This document shows, piece by piece, positions 49,386 through 60,991 of a DNA stretch of 64,000 nt. The stretch is from the NCBI RefSeq assembly GCF_010093815.1, contig NW_022985557.1, positions 868,001 through 932,000 on the forward strand. Direction: 5' to 3'. The position numbers were made by a program, and so were the translations under genes. The DNA comes from Pseudovirgaria hyperparasitica. Taxonomy: Eukaryota > Ascomycota > Dothideomycetes > Acrospermales > Acrospermaceae. Below the pieces are notes generated by a model. The model was given only the letters and a program-made list of their open reading frames with translations. It did no database searches and was not told the origin of the DNA. Positions within the stretch are counted from its first letter, which is position 1. Every line of letters starts with the position of its first letter.

Positions 49386-50934
49386 ATGGCGGCGCGTAGC
49401 CGACCGCGCGCGGGCCAGGCGAAAGACGATGCCGACGAGGAAAGGAGTTTGTGGAATCAGGTTCGAGAAAATGCTAGGAAGGGCGACAGTCTCATGGTAA
49501 GGCCCCCTTCTGATTTGTTTGATTGTCCTCACATGACACAAGGCTGAATCGAATGCCATATCCCGACGCATAGCGAATCTCGCAGAGAAGCAGAGTGCCG
49601 CAGAAGGTACGACATTCAAGATAAACACTGCCCAGGCTTGATCTTTTAGCTCCGCAATTCAGACCCATATGCTTGTTGGAAGCTATTAACGCTTAGCTAG
49701 AACGTGGCGATATACCATCCTCAAGAACAGACCTTGAGATCACCGACTTACTCCGTCAAAACATATCAATCATCGAGAAGCTCCAGTCCCTCGTTGGTGG
49801 TGATGATTCTGATCCATCTGATGACCTTCCAATCCTGAACTCACTTTCTATCCTCGCAGCTCTACGTGGTGCAAACGAGCTCGATGCCCCACCCATGAAA
49901 GTATCTACTTCAAGCTCTGGCAAGGCCGGGCGTGACCGCATCAAACGTGCCAAACATGAGCACTCAGCGAGCGATGACCGTGACAGTCTTGCTGCTGACT
50001 CACCGGGTGGTCCAAGTCCGAAAGTAATCATTACCCACAAAGGGGATAGATTCAAGGGAGGGAGCAGTCGGGCGGGAAGTGTGCCTGTAGTGCGCGAGCC
50101 AAGCGTGAAGACGGAAGATATAGACGAGCGTGAAAGCTTGAAAGGTACGCGGGCCCGATCTTCTTCATCACTGAGTAGTGTGCCGGAGTCGTTGAAGGAA
50201 CGCAGTCACTGAGTGAAATCTCCACGTGACCGGATCCGTCGACGACACGGTACAGCAAAAGATCTTTCGTATGTTGATTCACTTGTAAACATCACGGCAT
50301 CTAGCGTGGAGCTCTTGGCGTCTTCGGGAGATTTGTTCCTTCAAATACCTTTCTACCTCATGCAATGCGTGAGGGCTTCATTTCATACCTCTCCTTATGC
50401 TTTCACTCTCCTTCCATCTCGTCAATGTGTTCCAAATTATCACATTCTTACCATCTTCTCCTCTATATGATACTTACCGCTACAGCAACGACACCTAGCA
50501 CACCCACACTCTCATCTGGCTCTCTCGATGCACCACGTCCTAAGCTTCACCGCGGTACCGAGGTATTCTACCGCAACAAGGCGAAAGCCGTTGAAGGCGA
50601 AGGCATACTATGCAGTGTCACTGCTGTGATAGGCGATGGTAAGCAGCGACGGTACGAGATCATCGACGCAGACCCGGAACCTCCGACACCTCCGCAACCA
50701 TATAGGGCGTCTGTGAACCACCTCGTGCCGATACAGCCCGACAATAAAGGACTCGGGAAGCTGGGTGCTGGAGCAGCAGTGCTTGCACTGTACCCACAGA
50801 CAACAACTTTCTATAAAGCTGAGGTAGTGAGCATGGAAGGGGAGGTTGTGACGTTGAAGTTTGAGGGCGAGGAGGAGAAAGATCGCGAGATGGCTGTGGA
50901 AAGGAGGTATGTATTACCAGATACCGGAAAGTAA
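49386..50934 (+). CDS. SGF29: SGF29-type SAGA complex subunit with tandem Tudor domain (about 375 aa)
   Basis: Exons are 49386-49496, 49543-49606, 49701 to about 50204, and 50486-50934. The second acceptor is TTAGCTAG, which keeps frame. The last intron is uncertain: donors after 50144 (GTACGC, the better match) or 50204 (GTCACT) are both in phase, and a small extra exon cannot be excluded. The N-terminal ~100 residues are helical (WNQVRENARKGDSLM, then ISIIEKLQSL); the middle is Ser/Lys-rich and disordered. The last ~140 residues are the SGF29 tandem Tudor domain: GTEVFYRNK, EGEGILCSVTAVIGDGKQRRYEIIDADPEPP, VLALYPQTTTFYKAEV and ERRYVLPD. In yeast and animals this domain reads H3K4 methylation for SAGA. 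The nucleus is the expected location. Confidence 0.85.
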
Positions 50935-52348
50935 ATTTTGCATATTTAGCTTATATCGAATATTCGATGCATTCTTATATCTTTTCTTCATGTTCTCTTC
51001 TTTTGGAACGGCGTCCTGATCACCCAAGTCCTCTCCTCTCTATCATTCAAACAAATCAACGAGCACATTGCCCATCGCATAACCACTACACGTCCCACTA
51101 TACGCCCATCCAAACGAACGAACGAGTTAACACAACTTCAACGTCCAACATCTATTCCCTTCTTCATGCGGCCAAACCAAGTCTGCCATCGCATACGTCG
51201 CGTAGCTCGAGAACAAATTCATCACGAACTCATTCCATACCAAGAAATTTGGCATGCTGACCGCAGAGACACAACTCGCTGCCTTGACATCCAACCCTAT
51301 TTGAACCCATACTGCCCCTCTATAATCGTTTCCCAAGCGACATGCTTACTCTGTAGAAACGCGCACGTAGAAGATAACCCTCGCAACGAAACGCGTGTAC
51401 ATGCATCCACCCAGCTCGCAACGCGCAACTTCCCTCTCAAACACTCATACGCCAAACTGTCGACGTTTAGTTTGACATAGAAGATCGACGCAGCAAATAC
51501 ATAGGACCAACATCAGACTACAGAGAGACCGCACTACATGTCTAGCTCAGCGCGATCTAGCCCGTCAATAAATCGCCCTCCAGTCTTGCTTATTGCGAAC
51601 ACAAACGGGATGGAAACTACATGGAAGAACTCAGGGTAGCTGTAATACATAATATATTGGCACATACGGGCCTTAATGCTTTATTGGCATTTTCAAACGA
51701 CTAGGATTAGCCGATACCTCACTGCAAGCCTTCGGGACCATATCGAGCTAGAGCAAAAGGGGAGAGGGAGAAATCAGGAGTATTCGCGTAGCACAATATC
51801 GGCATTCAACAAGAACCAGAACTTAGCGCTCAGGAGTGGAGTGGAACAGGCTGGAGCTAGAGTGGTACTGCGGCAATGTTTGTACATATCGTATGGGAAG
51901 GTCGCAGCTGAGAAATGGGTAGTGAGGGTGGCCTTGTAGTAGTCATATGCTTTACTTCTTCAGGCGTAAGCTCCGGATCATATGTAGTCTGATATGAAAA
52001 CCATGAATAAGTCCAGTGTAGTGTGTGCAGTATCCACAGCACAAAAAACGACGGCAAGCAACGCTGACGCACGCTCTGTTAAACAAATGCCCAGGCGAGA
52101 CTAATACCTGGATTTGACCCAGCTGTATTCACTCACATCGTACGTGAGAACAAGATAATAACAGAAATGTACATGCAATGCAAGTCATGCATCGCTGGGA
52201 ATACGTTTATATTCGTCTGTTGATAGTGTAAACAACTGTCGCATTAAGACCAAGCGCCGGTCATGTGTAAGCTCGTGAAATCATAACGCCGCCCGATGTG
52301 TTTTTGCGCGCAGAACAAAACACACGAGGGTAAACCTAGATAATACAT
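50935..52348. other. intergenic region between convergent genes
   Basis: About 1.4 kb without a supportable gene. An antisense frame at 51127-51336 has an aromatic-rich hydrophobic segment but an upstream in-frame stop and no recognisable family; see the rejected items. Confidence 0.4.
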
Positions 52349-53514
52349 TTATTCGTCATAATGGTAGACCTGCGACTTCCGTTAGATCGGACATTCGAAA
52401 TGTATGTTGACGAACTTACGAAATAATTCGGCAAGCCCCAGGACTTCCAGCCTAGTCGGGCGGCCATCTTGGCGAAGCCTTCCGTTTCAATGAGATGGTA
52501 GAATGCGAAGGGCGGGAACATTGCTCCATCACGATGCACGTCGGCCTTGACGAGCAATGCTGTCCCACCAACACCGTCAAGCTGCATCACCATGTCTTTA
52601 CTTTGCGATTCGTCATTGAGCTTCGCCATTAGAGTTCGATATGTGGGCATTTCGGCGTATCCTTCCAGTAGAATATCGTAATTCGCCATTTTTGATCCCA
52701 TCTCCTGTGCGACTTCGCTGTCTACCCAGTTGTTGTAATCATACGGCCGCACCTCCCACGTACCCAGGTCTTTGTCAAAATGTCGTTGGAAGCAATTAGG
52801 CACTATGATTGGTTTGTCGTGTCGCGCGAGGTCTTGGATGAGGTCCGGAGGAGTCTCTATGATATCGGCATCCAGCCAGAGAACCCAGGACGTGGATGGT
52901 CCTAGCGTTGTGAAAAGTAGTGAATTCCGCGCTTTCGCCATAGCGGCTCTTCTCGCCTTCTGGTTCTCCATCTTGTGTCGCTCAGTTTCGACCTGCGACA
53001 CTGGGCTCTCTGTGTCTTGTCGCAAGATCGTGATACTAGCGAATCTTTTCTTTTGGGGACCTGCCTGTGTCTTTGCGACCTGAGCTTGTAAAGCTGCTGT
53101 CGCCGCGTTACCATCCTTTCCTTTCGGTATGATAAACCCCAGCGATATTAGGTCATGAGGATAGCTCAGTTTCAATAGATTTTCCCAGTACTCTTGATAG
53201 AACTTTGCAAGTGGTGTAAGTATTAACACTGTCTCCCGGTTCTTTAGTGGGTCGGTCGATTGTGTTGCATTGTTCATGCGATAATGTACAACGGGTGGAG
53301 GTACTATCGGTCCCTTCGAATTCGATTTGCGAAAGGGTAATGACGGTGGTGAGCGGTCGCTCGTTGCGGTTCCCTGCCTGCCCATAACTTGCTTGGTCGG
53401 TAATGGGGATGTGTCGTCGCCAGAGAATATGAGATAGACTAGTCCGATGAATAGTGTTATAGCGAACACGTACGTGATTGGACTGGTCCGCCGAAACTGC
53501 CGTTGGGTTGGCAT
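52349..53514 (-). CDS. MNN9: Mnn9-type alpha-mannosyltransferase (GT62) (371 aa)
   Basis: Minus-strand exons are 53514-52420 and 52369-52349. The last exon is only 21 nt and encodes VYHYDE plus stop, giving GLPNYFVYHYDE, the normal C-terminus of Mnn9; without the splice the protein would end in an unrelated tail. It is a type II Golgi protein: a short cytosolic end, one membrane helix at about 12-30, then a stem. The catalytic domain has VLILTPLAKF near 96, WLDADI with Asp 215 and Asp 217 as the metal motif, and FYHLIETEGFAKMA near the end. The ETEGFAKMA wording and C-terminus favour Mnn9 over its paralogs Van1 and Anp1. It extends the alpha-1,6-mannan backbone of N-glycans using GDP-mannose. 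The start is the Met just before PTQRQF, since earlier residues add an implausible second hydrophobic stretch. Confidence 0.92.
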
Positions 53515-54018
53515 GACGAGCCAAACGTGGTGTAGGAGAGATTGAATCGCAAGTAAAATGTGTAACAACGACGCAGCAGCGCTGGTTCACGTTTTATGCT
53601 GATGCATATGGTACTAGTCATACAGAGACGTCTCCAGGATGTGCCTGAAAGTTTAAGGAGTGTATCGCAGTGGGCGGAGACAGCAATTGTGAACCGCGAA
53701 AATGTGGATTTGAAAAAGCCATGTAGCAGTAATACATCGGACCTACGACGCAACACCGAGTTCTTCGGTCATCCATCGCGCTAGCCGGATCTGGATAGAG
53801 GCCTGCTGTCTCTTCCAACGGCGCTTCACTTGATAGGCCAACCAGCATATCACAGTACAGTTGGCAGTGGTAGCTTCCGTAGCCGATTGCTTTAGTAATT
53901 ACTATAGGAATGAGTATCTGGAAGACTTCCAAGACGATGTAGTGCACCAAACAGACTCCTTGGTCTTGACACTATCTCCAATGCGCCACCTTCAATGCCA
54001 CAGCCAACATCTCGATAT
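53515..54018. other. intergenic region
   Basis: Lies between two minus-strand genes: the MNN9 promoter and the BZZ1 3' flank. Nothing else is seen. Confidence 0.5.
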
Positions 54019-56544
54019 TCACACTTCTTGAATGTAATTTGCAGGAACACTCTTGACCTGCCCGCCCTTCTCTATATCCGCCCATCCGTCACCTATGTCC
54101 CTAGTTATCAGTACGAATCGTTCGCCTTCGGCGATAGAATGCTCTGCATCACTCTGCGCCGAGTAATCATACATGGCTTCTGCATACTTTAGCTTCTTCG
54201 CGCCACGTTTAGGTGCAACCGCTGGGCCTTTCTTTTTTGTTCCAGGTGCATTGATACTTCCAGCGACAGAGATGGACGAGTTCGAGTAGGTCGAGCCAGG
54301 TCGTCCTGCTGATACAGGAGTCGAGGGTATCACTTCAGCGTATGCCGCAGGTACAAGGCCCTCCTTCGTTCCAAATCGTACTTTCATCCAACCAGATCCA
54401 TCTGTGATTATAGTCAGTGTTATACCAAGGCTTTAGTAGGTATTCTCACCATCCGGTTCTAATATAATTACCTCTTTCCCGTCCGGAACGAAAATCTCCT
54501 CGTCACCAGTACCCTGATAAGCATACAACATACGGGCTTTTGGATCGGATGACCTTGGGGGGTCCGACGCACCGTCTGCATCTTTGATATATTGTGAGGG
54601 TGGAGGCGCGAGTACCCGGCGTGGTGCTCCAACAGTCGGTGGAGCCCTAGGGGGAGCACTAGGCTCATGAGCGTCGTCCTCTGGTGGCAATATACCTCCT
54701 GTTGCAGCTCTCGGGGCATTCACCGAGTACCCTGAACTTAATGTGTTCATGGAATTAACTGTGTCAGACCTCCGGATCGTCGACGCCTGAGATTGTGGTT
54801 CGGAAGCACCATTGGCAACCGGAGTAGCGTGAGCCGCCTTCTGTCGTTCATCTTTAATTTTCTTTTTCTCTAATTTGTTGAGTTCACCAGGACAGTCCGC
54901 TGGCACTTTGAGTTCACATTTGCTGTGGCACGTGTACCCACAATCACTGCAATCAAATCCTTTAGCAGACAGACCCCATATTCTCTCGCCGCATAGATCG
55001 CAATTCGTAGGAATCTTGAATGTTTGAGACTTGAAGTTGTGGTTCTTTGCGCCAATACTGACATCACCGACGGCTGCCGTGATTGTTAAAACTTCCACTT
55101 CAGCTGTGCTCTTCTGACGTTCGACGTCATGCATTGCTTCCTGAAGTGCAAATATCGAGCGGACAACTTCAACCTCATCACGCTTGTCTTTGCCTTCTCG
55201 AATGAGCTGCCTGACCTTCTTCCCGGCCTCAACTTCTCGCCGTTTTGCATCAAGTTGCCTTCGGAACTCTCCCATCTGACCCTTGCTTTTCAGTAGGACA
55301 TTACGCAGGAATACAGTCGCAGGCTCATCTACTGCCATCAGTCCTTCGTCAAGCCAAACAGGGCTAGGCTCGAAATTCATGTCCGCTGGCTCCTCCCAGG
55401 GTGCGGCGTTGTGACGTACAAACATCATTGAATCCAGGAGGGGGTTGTTGCGTGGAATTTCAGCAGACAGGTGTTGTAGCGCTTGAGTACTTCGTGAGAG
55501 TGTGTCGGTCTCCAGTTGTGCTGCGGTTGACCACAATGAATTCAGTTTCGCTACTCGCGTTTCTGAAAGGTCTTGCAAGCTCTGCTCGTGCGTCAGGAAT
55601 GAGCGGAACATGACTATTCATCTTGCTTACATCAAGAAGTTCCGGTACGTATTCATGGTAATACTTTTGTTTCTGCTTGTTGGTTACGTTGATTTGAATC
55701 AAGTAGGTGTTCTATTTCTGGGTGAATATTATGGCTCGTATGTCGATCGTGGGAAAGGTACCTTGATGTTATTCATCTCGCCTTGTTGTTGATCGTAGGC
55801 GTGACGTGCTTTCTGCTTCCCATGGTCGAATGAGCTATCAATCTTCTTCCGTCGATTCTCGACTTCTTGGCACACGCTGTCATATTTGCCTTTGCTCTTC
55901 CTCAGATCGCTATACGAGCCGTCGCGTTCCTTTTCTAACTTCGCAGCGTATTCAGCATGATACTTTCTGAGCTCTTCATAGCGTATAGCAAGGATCTTAA
56001 GGGGCTCGGCTATGCTCCCGATCAGCTGTGTCGCGAATTGATCATGCTCTGATGCCCGTGTTTCCAGTGTTGTAAGTTGTGTAGCCCATGTCGTCATAGA
56101 GGCACTAGAACGAAGTCAATGCAGGTCTATCCACATGATGTTGCGATCCCACCTCTCTAGTGAACCAGGTGTTACTGTAGGCGTCTCGCCAACGCTGAGG
56201 GTGCTGGTCTTCCGTGCTTTCTTCTCGAAGTACTTCTTGGCCAAGGTACTCAGTTTTTGCGAATACTCCTTTTCTATGGCGCTGCGCTCGCGGTAAAACT
56301 GTTGGATGTCTTCTAACCATGCAATGCCGTTGGAGACCTATACACATCTTCCGTAAGCATCAATAGCTGGCAGTATGTGCAAAGTGAGTAGACCATCAGT
56401 ATAGGGCGAGCGTACCCAAGCATTTACAGGCTTGAAGCCATCCTGTCGTTCTTCAGTCAGTGTTCGAATTCACAGTCTCGCACACGCTGGCAAACACACC
56501 TTCAACTCGGCACCAAAGCTAGGTGCAATATCGAGCTCAGCCAT
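54019..56544 (-). CDS. BZZ1: Bzz1-type F-BAR, C1 and double SH3 protein (731 aa)
   Basis: Minus-strand exons are 56544-56500, 56442-56416 (27 nt), 56337-56153, 56104-55762, 55711-55631, 55581-54450 and 54401-54019; six introns of 46-78 nt, all in frame. The F-BAR domain covers about residues 8-270, starting WVSNGIAWLEDIQQFYRERSAIEKEY. A C1 zinc finger (about 408-458) reads HNFKSQTFKIPTNCDLCGERIWG and then CHSKCELKVPADC. Two SH3 domains follow at about 573-630 (ARMLYAYQGTGDEEI) and 679-731 (EAMYDYSAQSDAEHSI), after a Pro/Ser-rich linker. Bzz1 in yeasts binds membranes and recruits Las17/WASP and type I myosin to actin patches during endocytosis. The C1 domain is usual in filamentous fungi and fission yeast-type relatives. 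Confidence 0.95.
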
Positions 56545-57110
56545 AACGGTTCGGTCAAAGAAGGACAGGGCGCAACACTCAGAGGTGTGTATCTGACTTC
56601 GGCCGAGGCATGAGACAGGCCAGAAGCGTCATTTCACGGAGTGGATATAGGGCAGAATGAATAGTCACAAAGCATCGCAGGGTTTGATATGGCGCGCGTT
56701 GTCTCTCCACTATCACTACACGCAGCCGCAGTGCCACTCGTCTTGGGGTCGCCCCTGCGCTGCCCTCGTGCTTGCTAGCGGGCTGTGGCTGTGACTGTGG
56801 CACCCGCACCACAGCCCTAGCGCGGGGTAAGGAAGCGCCAAGAGAGGAGCCGCAGCTCCAAACAATAAATAATTGGATTTACACAACTTCATCGAGGGCG
56901 GTCAGGATCACTGTTCCCCAGTTCAACTTCTCCTCAACGAAACAATCGAACACCCACCACTTGCACACTATCGCCGCTACCGTCACCGTCGTCGTCTTAT
57001 CCAGTACGCAACTTGGCTCAATCGTGCTCGTTGTCCGTGGTCCGAAGGGCAACATCACGCAACTCTTTCGCGCAGACTTGGGAGATTGAATCCTCCCAAG
57101 AACTCACGAC
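56545..57110. promoter_or_regulatory. divergent promoter, BZZ1 and DBP5
   Basis: A 566-bp interval between divergent start codons. The right half is rich in AAC/CT, consistent with a DBP5 leader. No motif is assigned. Confidence 0.45.
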
Positions 57111-58647
57111 ATGTCGGCCGAAATTCCCACAGAGTCTGCTCCAGTAGCCACCGCATCTGAAGCTCCCAAGAGCGATATCTCCGCTGCACAAACTGATGGC
57201 GCATTTGCCGCGCCGGGCGGCGATTACATTCAAGATCCGGAATGGGATGTCCAAGTGAAGCTAAAGGATCTTCAAGCCGATCCAAACAACCCTCTGTACT
57301 CTATCAAGAGTTTCAATGAGCTTCAACTGTGAGTCTTTCTGTCGTACTGCTCAAGGAACCTTGCCTAACAAGTTTCGTTCCAGAGCCGAGCCACTTGTGA
57401 AAGGCCTTGTCAAATTGAGCTTCCGAAAGCCATCCAAGATCCAAGAGCGCGCGCTCCCACTGCTTCTGAGGGACCCTCCTACCAATCTCATTGCACAATC
57501 TCAGTCTGGAACTGGTAAAACCGCCGCGTTCGTACTAAACATGCTTAGCCGGGTCAAGTTGGACACCATCACACCACAAGCGCTTGTACTTGCTCCAACG
57601 CGCGAGCTTGCTGTTCAGATTCGGCAAGTCATCCAGAGCATGGGAGAGTTTCTGCCAGGTCTCGTGGTCCAGAACATCATTCCAGACCCAAGCAAAAAGG
57701 GCATCAAGTACGAAGCTCACATCTTGGTGGGCACCCCAGGCTCAGTCGTAGAAACCATCAAGAGGAAATTGCTCGACACCAGACAGATCGGGATTCTCGT
57801 ATTAGATGAGGCAGATAACATGCTGGATATGCAAGGAATGGGCGATCAGTGCAAGCGAGTCAAGGTGTAAGTCTACCTACCAAGTGATGCCCACGAGTGT
57901 GAGATTAACTTACATAGTGCTCTCCCACACAAGCCTCTCCAAGTGGTGCTTTTCTCGGCTACCTTTCCCGAGGAGGTCATGAAATATGCCAACCAATTTG
58001 CTCCTAACGCCGACGAGATCACACTAAAGCCGAGTCAAACCGTCGTCAAAGGAATCAGACAGTTATATTTAGACTGCAACAACCTTCAAGAGAAGTTTGA
58101 TACCTTGCTGAAGTTCTACGGTCTGATGACCATCGCCTCATCGATTATCTACGTCAGAACTCGTGCAACTTCCGCCAGTCTCGCCCAGCGCATGATTTCC
58201 GAGGGGCACGCCGTTGTTCAGCTCAGTGGTGAACTCGAGGGTCACGAGCGTGATGCGGTCATGGAAAAGTTCCGAAGCGGTGAGGCAAAAGTCCTGATCA
58301 CCACAAATGTGCTCTCTCGGGGTATCGATGTACAATCAGTGACCATGGTCATCAACTACGACATTCCAGAAGACAAGGATGGAAGACCCGATCCAGAAAC
58401 ATACTACCACAGGATCGGACGAACAGGTAGATTCGGACGTGTAGGCGTTGCAATCAGCTTCGTGCACGACAAGGACAGCTGGGACAGACTATATGCTATT
58501 GCCAAACACTTCGATATGGAGCTTCACCTGCTAAATACCGATGATTGGGATAAGGTCGAGGATGAAGTATCAAACATGATCAAGCACAACAGAGCTGGCG
58601 CGTCTATAGAGACGATGCAGAAGGAAGGCACCGCAGGTGCATCATAG
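57111..58647 (+). CDS. DBP5: DEAD-box RNA helicase Dbp5 (476 aa)
   Basis: Exons are 57111-57328, 57384-57866 and 57918-58647, with introns of 55 and 51 nt. The N-terminal ~70 residues are Ala/Glu-rich, then [17 protein letters not shown] is the Dbp5-specific lead-in. Helicase motifs appear in order: Q motif around [11 protein letters not shown], motif I SQSGTGKT ending at about 119, [14 protein letters not shown], motif II DEAD at 214-217, motif [28 protein letters not shown], and motif [38 protein letters not shown] is a characteristic Dbp5/DDX19 stretch. The protein remodels mRNPs at the cytoplasmic face of the nuclear pore during mRNA export and takes part in translation termination; it is essential in yeast. 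Confidence 0.97.
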
Positions 58648-59435
58648 ATCCATGCCGAGACGAGGAGATCCATATGAGAAGACGATATGCAACAGACGAA
58701 CCCGTATACCATTCAATGATGGATATGTGTCAACTTGCAGATGGAAAAACACATTGCCAGCAGCAAAAGATGTTAATTCGTAGATACCAATTGCAGCATA
58801 GGAAAGGTGGAGGTTTTTGGCAATTCAAAACGGGGAAAGTATGGCATATAGCCTTCCAATAGCAAACTTCGTTACCTTCGCGCACGCGTCCTTTATACTG
58901 TCAGGGCTTTCCTCACCTCTACCTCTCAATCGTCCGAGTGATCAAAGCACGTGAGGGTTGGTCAGTCAGACTGCCCAACGAAGATTACTACTTGCCTGAC
59001 GGTGATCACGATAAGACTCCGTAGTGGAGTATACATAATAGTTGTCTTCGTGAGATGTCAGATCCACATTTTTGTTGCAAAGTCCTTCAGTTAACGGTAG
59101 GCTCGCACACTCAGCACGCACGGGTATGTCATTACTAACTATATAGAATGTATCTCCCTCATCTACTAATCTCATGATCGATTGTCGAACTGTCTTCTCA
59201 TGGATTTTGAATGGTCATTGGCCAGGCGCCGCCTTCGTGTGGGTATACGCCACTTTCCAAATGTCTTCGCCGGGATCCCATAGCCCTGACCCGGGCGTAT
59301 TATCGCACTGCATCACCATAAACGCCTCAATCTCCTCTACTATAGAGCCTGAGATCTGCCTCGCCCTCAAGGAAGCCCAGCTCGCATCGTCCCCCAAGTA
59401 GACTGCCAACCCAAATGAACCCACCATCACTCATC
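58648..59435. other. intergenic region between convergent genes
   Basis: 3' flanks of DBP5 and of the DUF202 gene. No gene is seen. Confidence 0.45.
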
Positions 59436-60737
59436 TCAAGTCTCAAAAGCCCTCGGCGCAATGACAACAACGACGACAAAACTCGCCACGATCAACGCCC
59501 CTGCAATAGCCGCTACAACCGCCACACTGCCCCTGGCTGCCGGGAACATGCCTCGAATGACATAGTGCTGCGACTCGAAGTAGCGGTGGAAGCCAATGAA
59601 CAGGATGATGATGCTGATGCCGATGAAGGTCGCGCCGAGAGGCTTGCCGACGCGGCGCAGCGGATCCGAGGGCGAGGGGTAGGGGTTTGGATTTGTGATG
59701 GAGGTGTTGAGGCGGAAGAGCTGGGTTATGGCGATGCCGATGGAGGCGAAGGAGAGGGAGGTGCGGAGCCAGGCTAGGAAGGTGCGCTCTGTGATAGATA
59801 GTCAATGTGGATGTCGTGGAGGCCGGAGGATGTTACGTCGCGGGGCGAAGAGTAGGTCATGCAAACCCGATGCCCCCATACGATGCTCGACACAGAGACA
59901 CAGAAAGGAGAGATATGGATGTGAGTACATACCAAGCGCCAAATGATCCCTCGCCACACTCCCCTTATTCTCCAACTCCACACTCCCATACTTCTCCACC
60001 ATACGCCTCCACCACCCCCCTCGTTCCTCTTCTCCGTCCGCATCCCCATTCGCGCCCGCGCCCCCATGCCTCTTCTTCCGTCTCCTCACGCCTCTCCTCG
60101 TTTCCAGCACCTGTTCCCCCGCATCACATCGTCCGCCAGGCTGGTCAGCCCCGGGAGTTCCATAATCTCTTCCAGGCTTCCTCGCATCGGGTCCAGCGTT
60201 CCGCTCAGCCTGTATAATGGCCGTATGCTCATCCGCTTCACTCTCACTCACGCCCCTCTCGATCCCGTTCACCGCCATCGGGACATATGGCAGCGCCTCG
60301 TGCTCGCTGACCTCGTCCTTGAACGCGACCGTACCGCTTCTAGCCCTGTCCCTGCTGCGCACACGGGTTCCCTCGCGCGTGCGTTTCTTTTTTAGCGAGC
60401 TCCTGCGAAGCGTGGGCGAGGTGGGCGCAGACGAGGACGTGTGCCGATCTGGGGCAGTAAGGGGAGAATTGGGGGTTGTAGCGAGCGTGAGAGAGGCTGT
60501 CTAATGTGTCAGACGATTAATTACCAGAGTCCGGCCTTGGAGAAGAAGAAGAGGAGAAACGTTACAGGCATTGGGAACTGGAGCTGCAGCTGTAGCTGCA
60601 GCTGTGGGGTCTGTGCTAGGTGACGGGTCGCGCGCGCGGACCTGCGACGGCGCAACTGTGGGGCGGAGGACGTAGATGAGGCTAGGATGCTCGTCTTTGG
60701 GTTGGGGGCATGTGTTCGAGGCTGTCTGATATGCCAT
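59436..60737 (-). CDS. DUF202 domain membrane protein (362 aa)
   Basis: Minus-strand exons are 60737-60566, 60496-59933 and 59788-59436. The last 144-nt intron splits the DUF202 signature, and splicing yields [28 protein letters not shown]. The DUF202 domain fills about residues 238-345, with three hydrophobic helices near 252-270, 297-315 and 332-355. The N-terminal ~235 residues are Ser/Pro/Arg-rich and probably disordered, with basic runs [12 protein letters not shown] and RRRKKR. Bacterial DUF202 proteins are small inner-membrane proteins of unknown function, and in fungi the domain also occurs in vacuolar polyphosphate (VTC) proteins; a vacuolar or other endomembrane place is inference. 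The first exon is less certain; another in-frame Met lies upstream at 60818. Confidence 0.8.
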
Positions 60738-60991
60738 GGATAATTTGGCAGATTGTTTCTGAGGATACTGAGGAGCGGTCGTGACTCTGAGACCCTGCCC
60801 TTGGGATCTGGGGTACATTAAGGCGGTTCGGCTAAACAAGGTTGAGCGGATGCCGTATCATGTGGAGTCTACCTGCTTTCGGGCGCCGTAATGTTCCTCA
60901 GCATGGCGAATAGTTATAAGTAAAAAGCAATATGTACAAAATACTACATTTATACAGACAGACAGGACCAAGTGGGTATTTACGACCACTT

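Noticed and set aside
51127-51336. Minus-strand frame with an aromatic membrane-like segment
   Set aside because: Only 69 codons, an in-frame stop just upstream, and no convincing upstream exon. It could be a last exon of an unrecognised gene, but I cannot support it.
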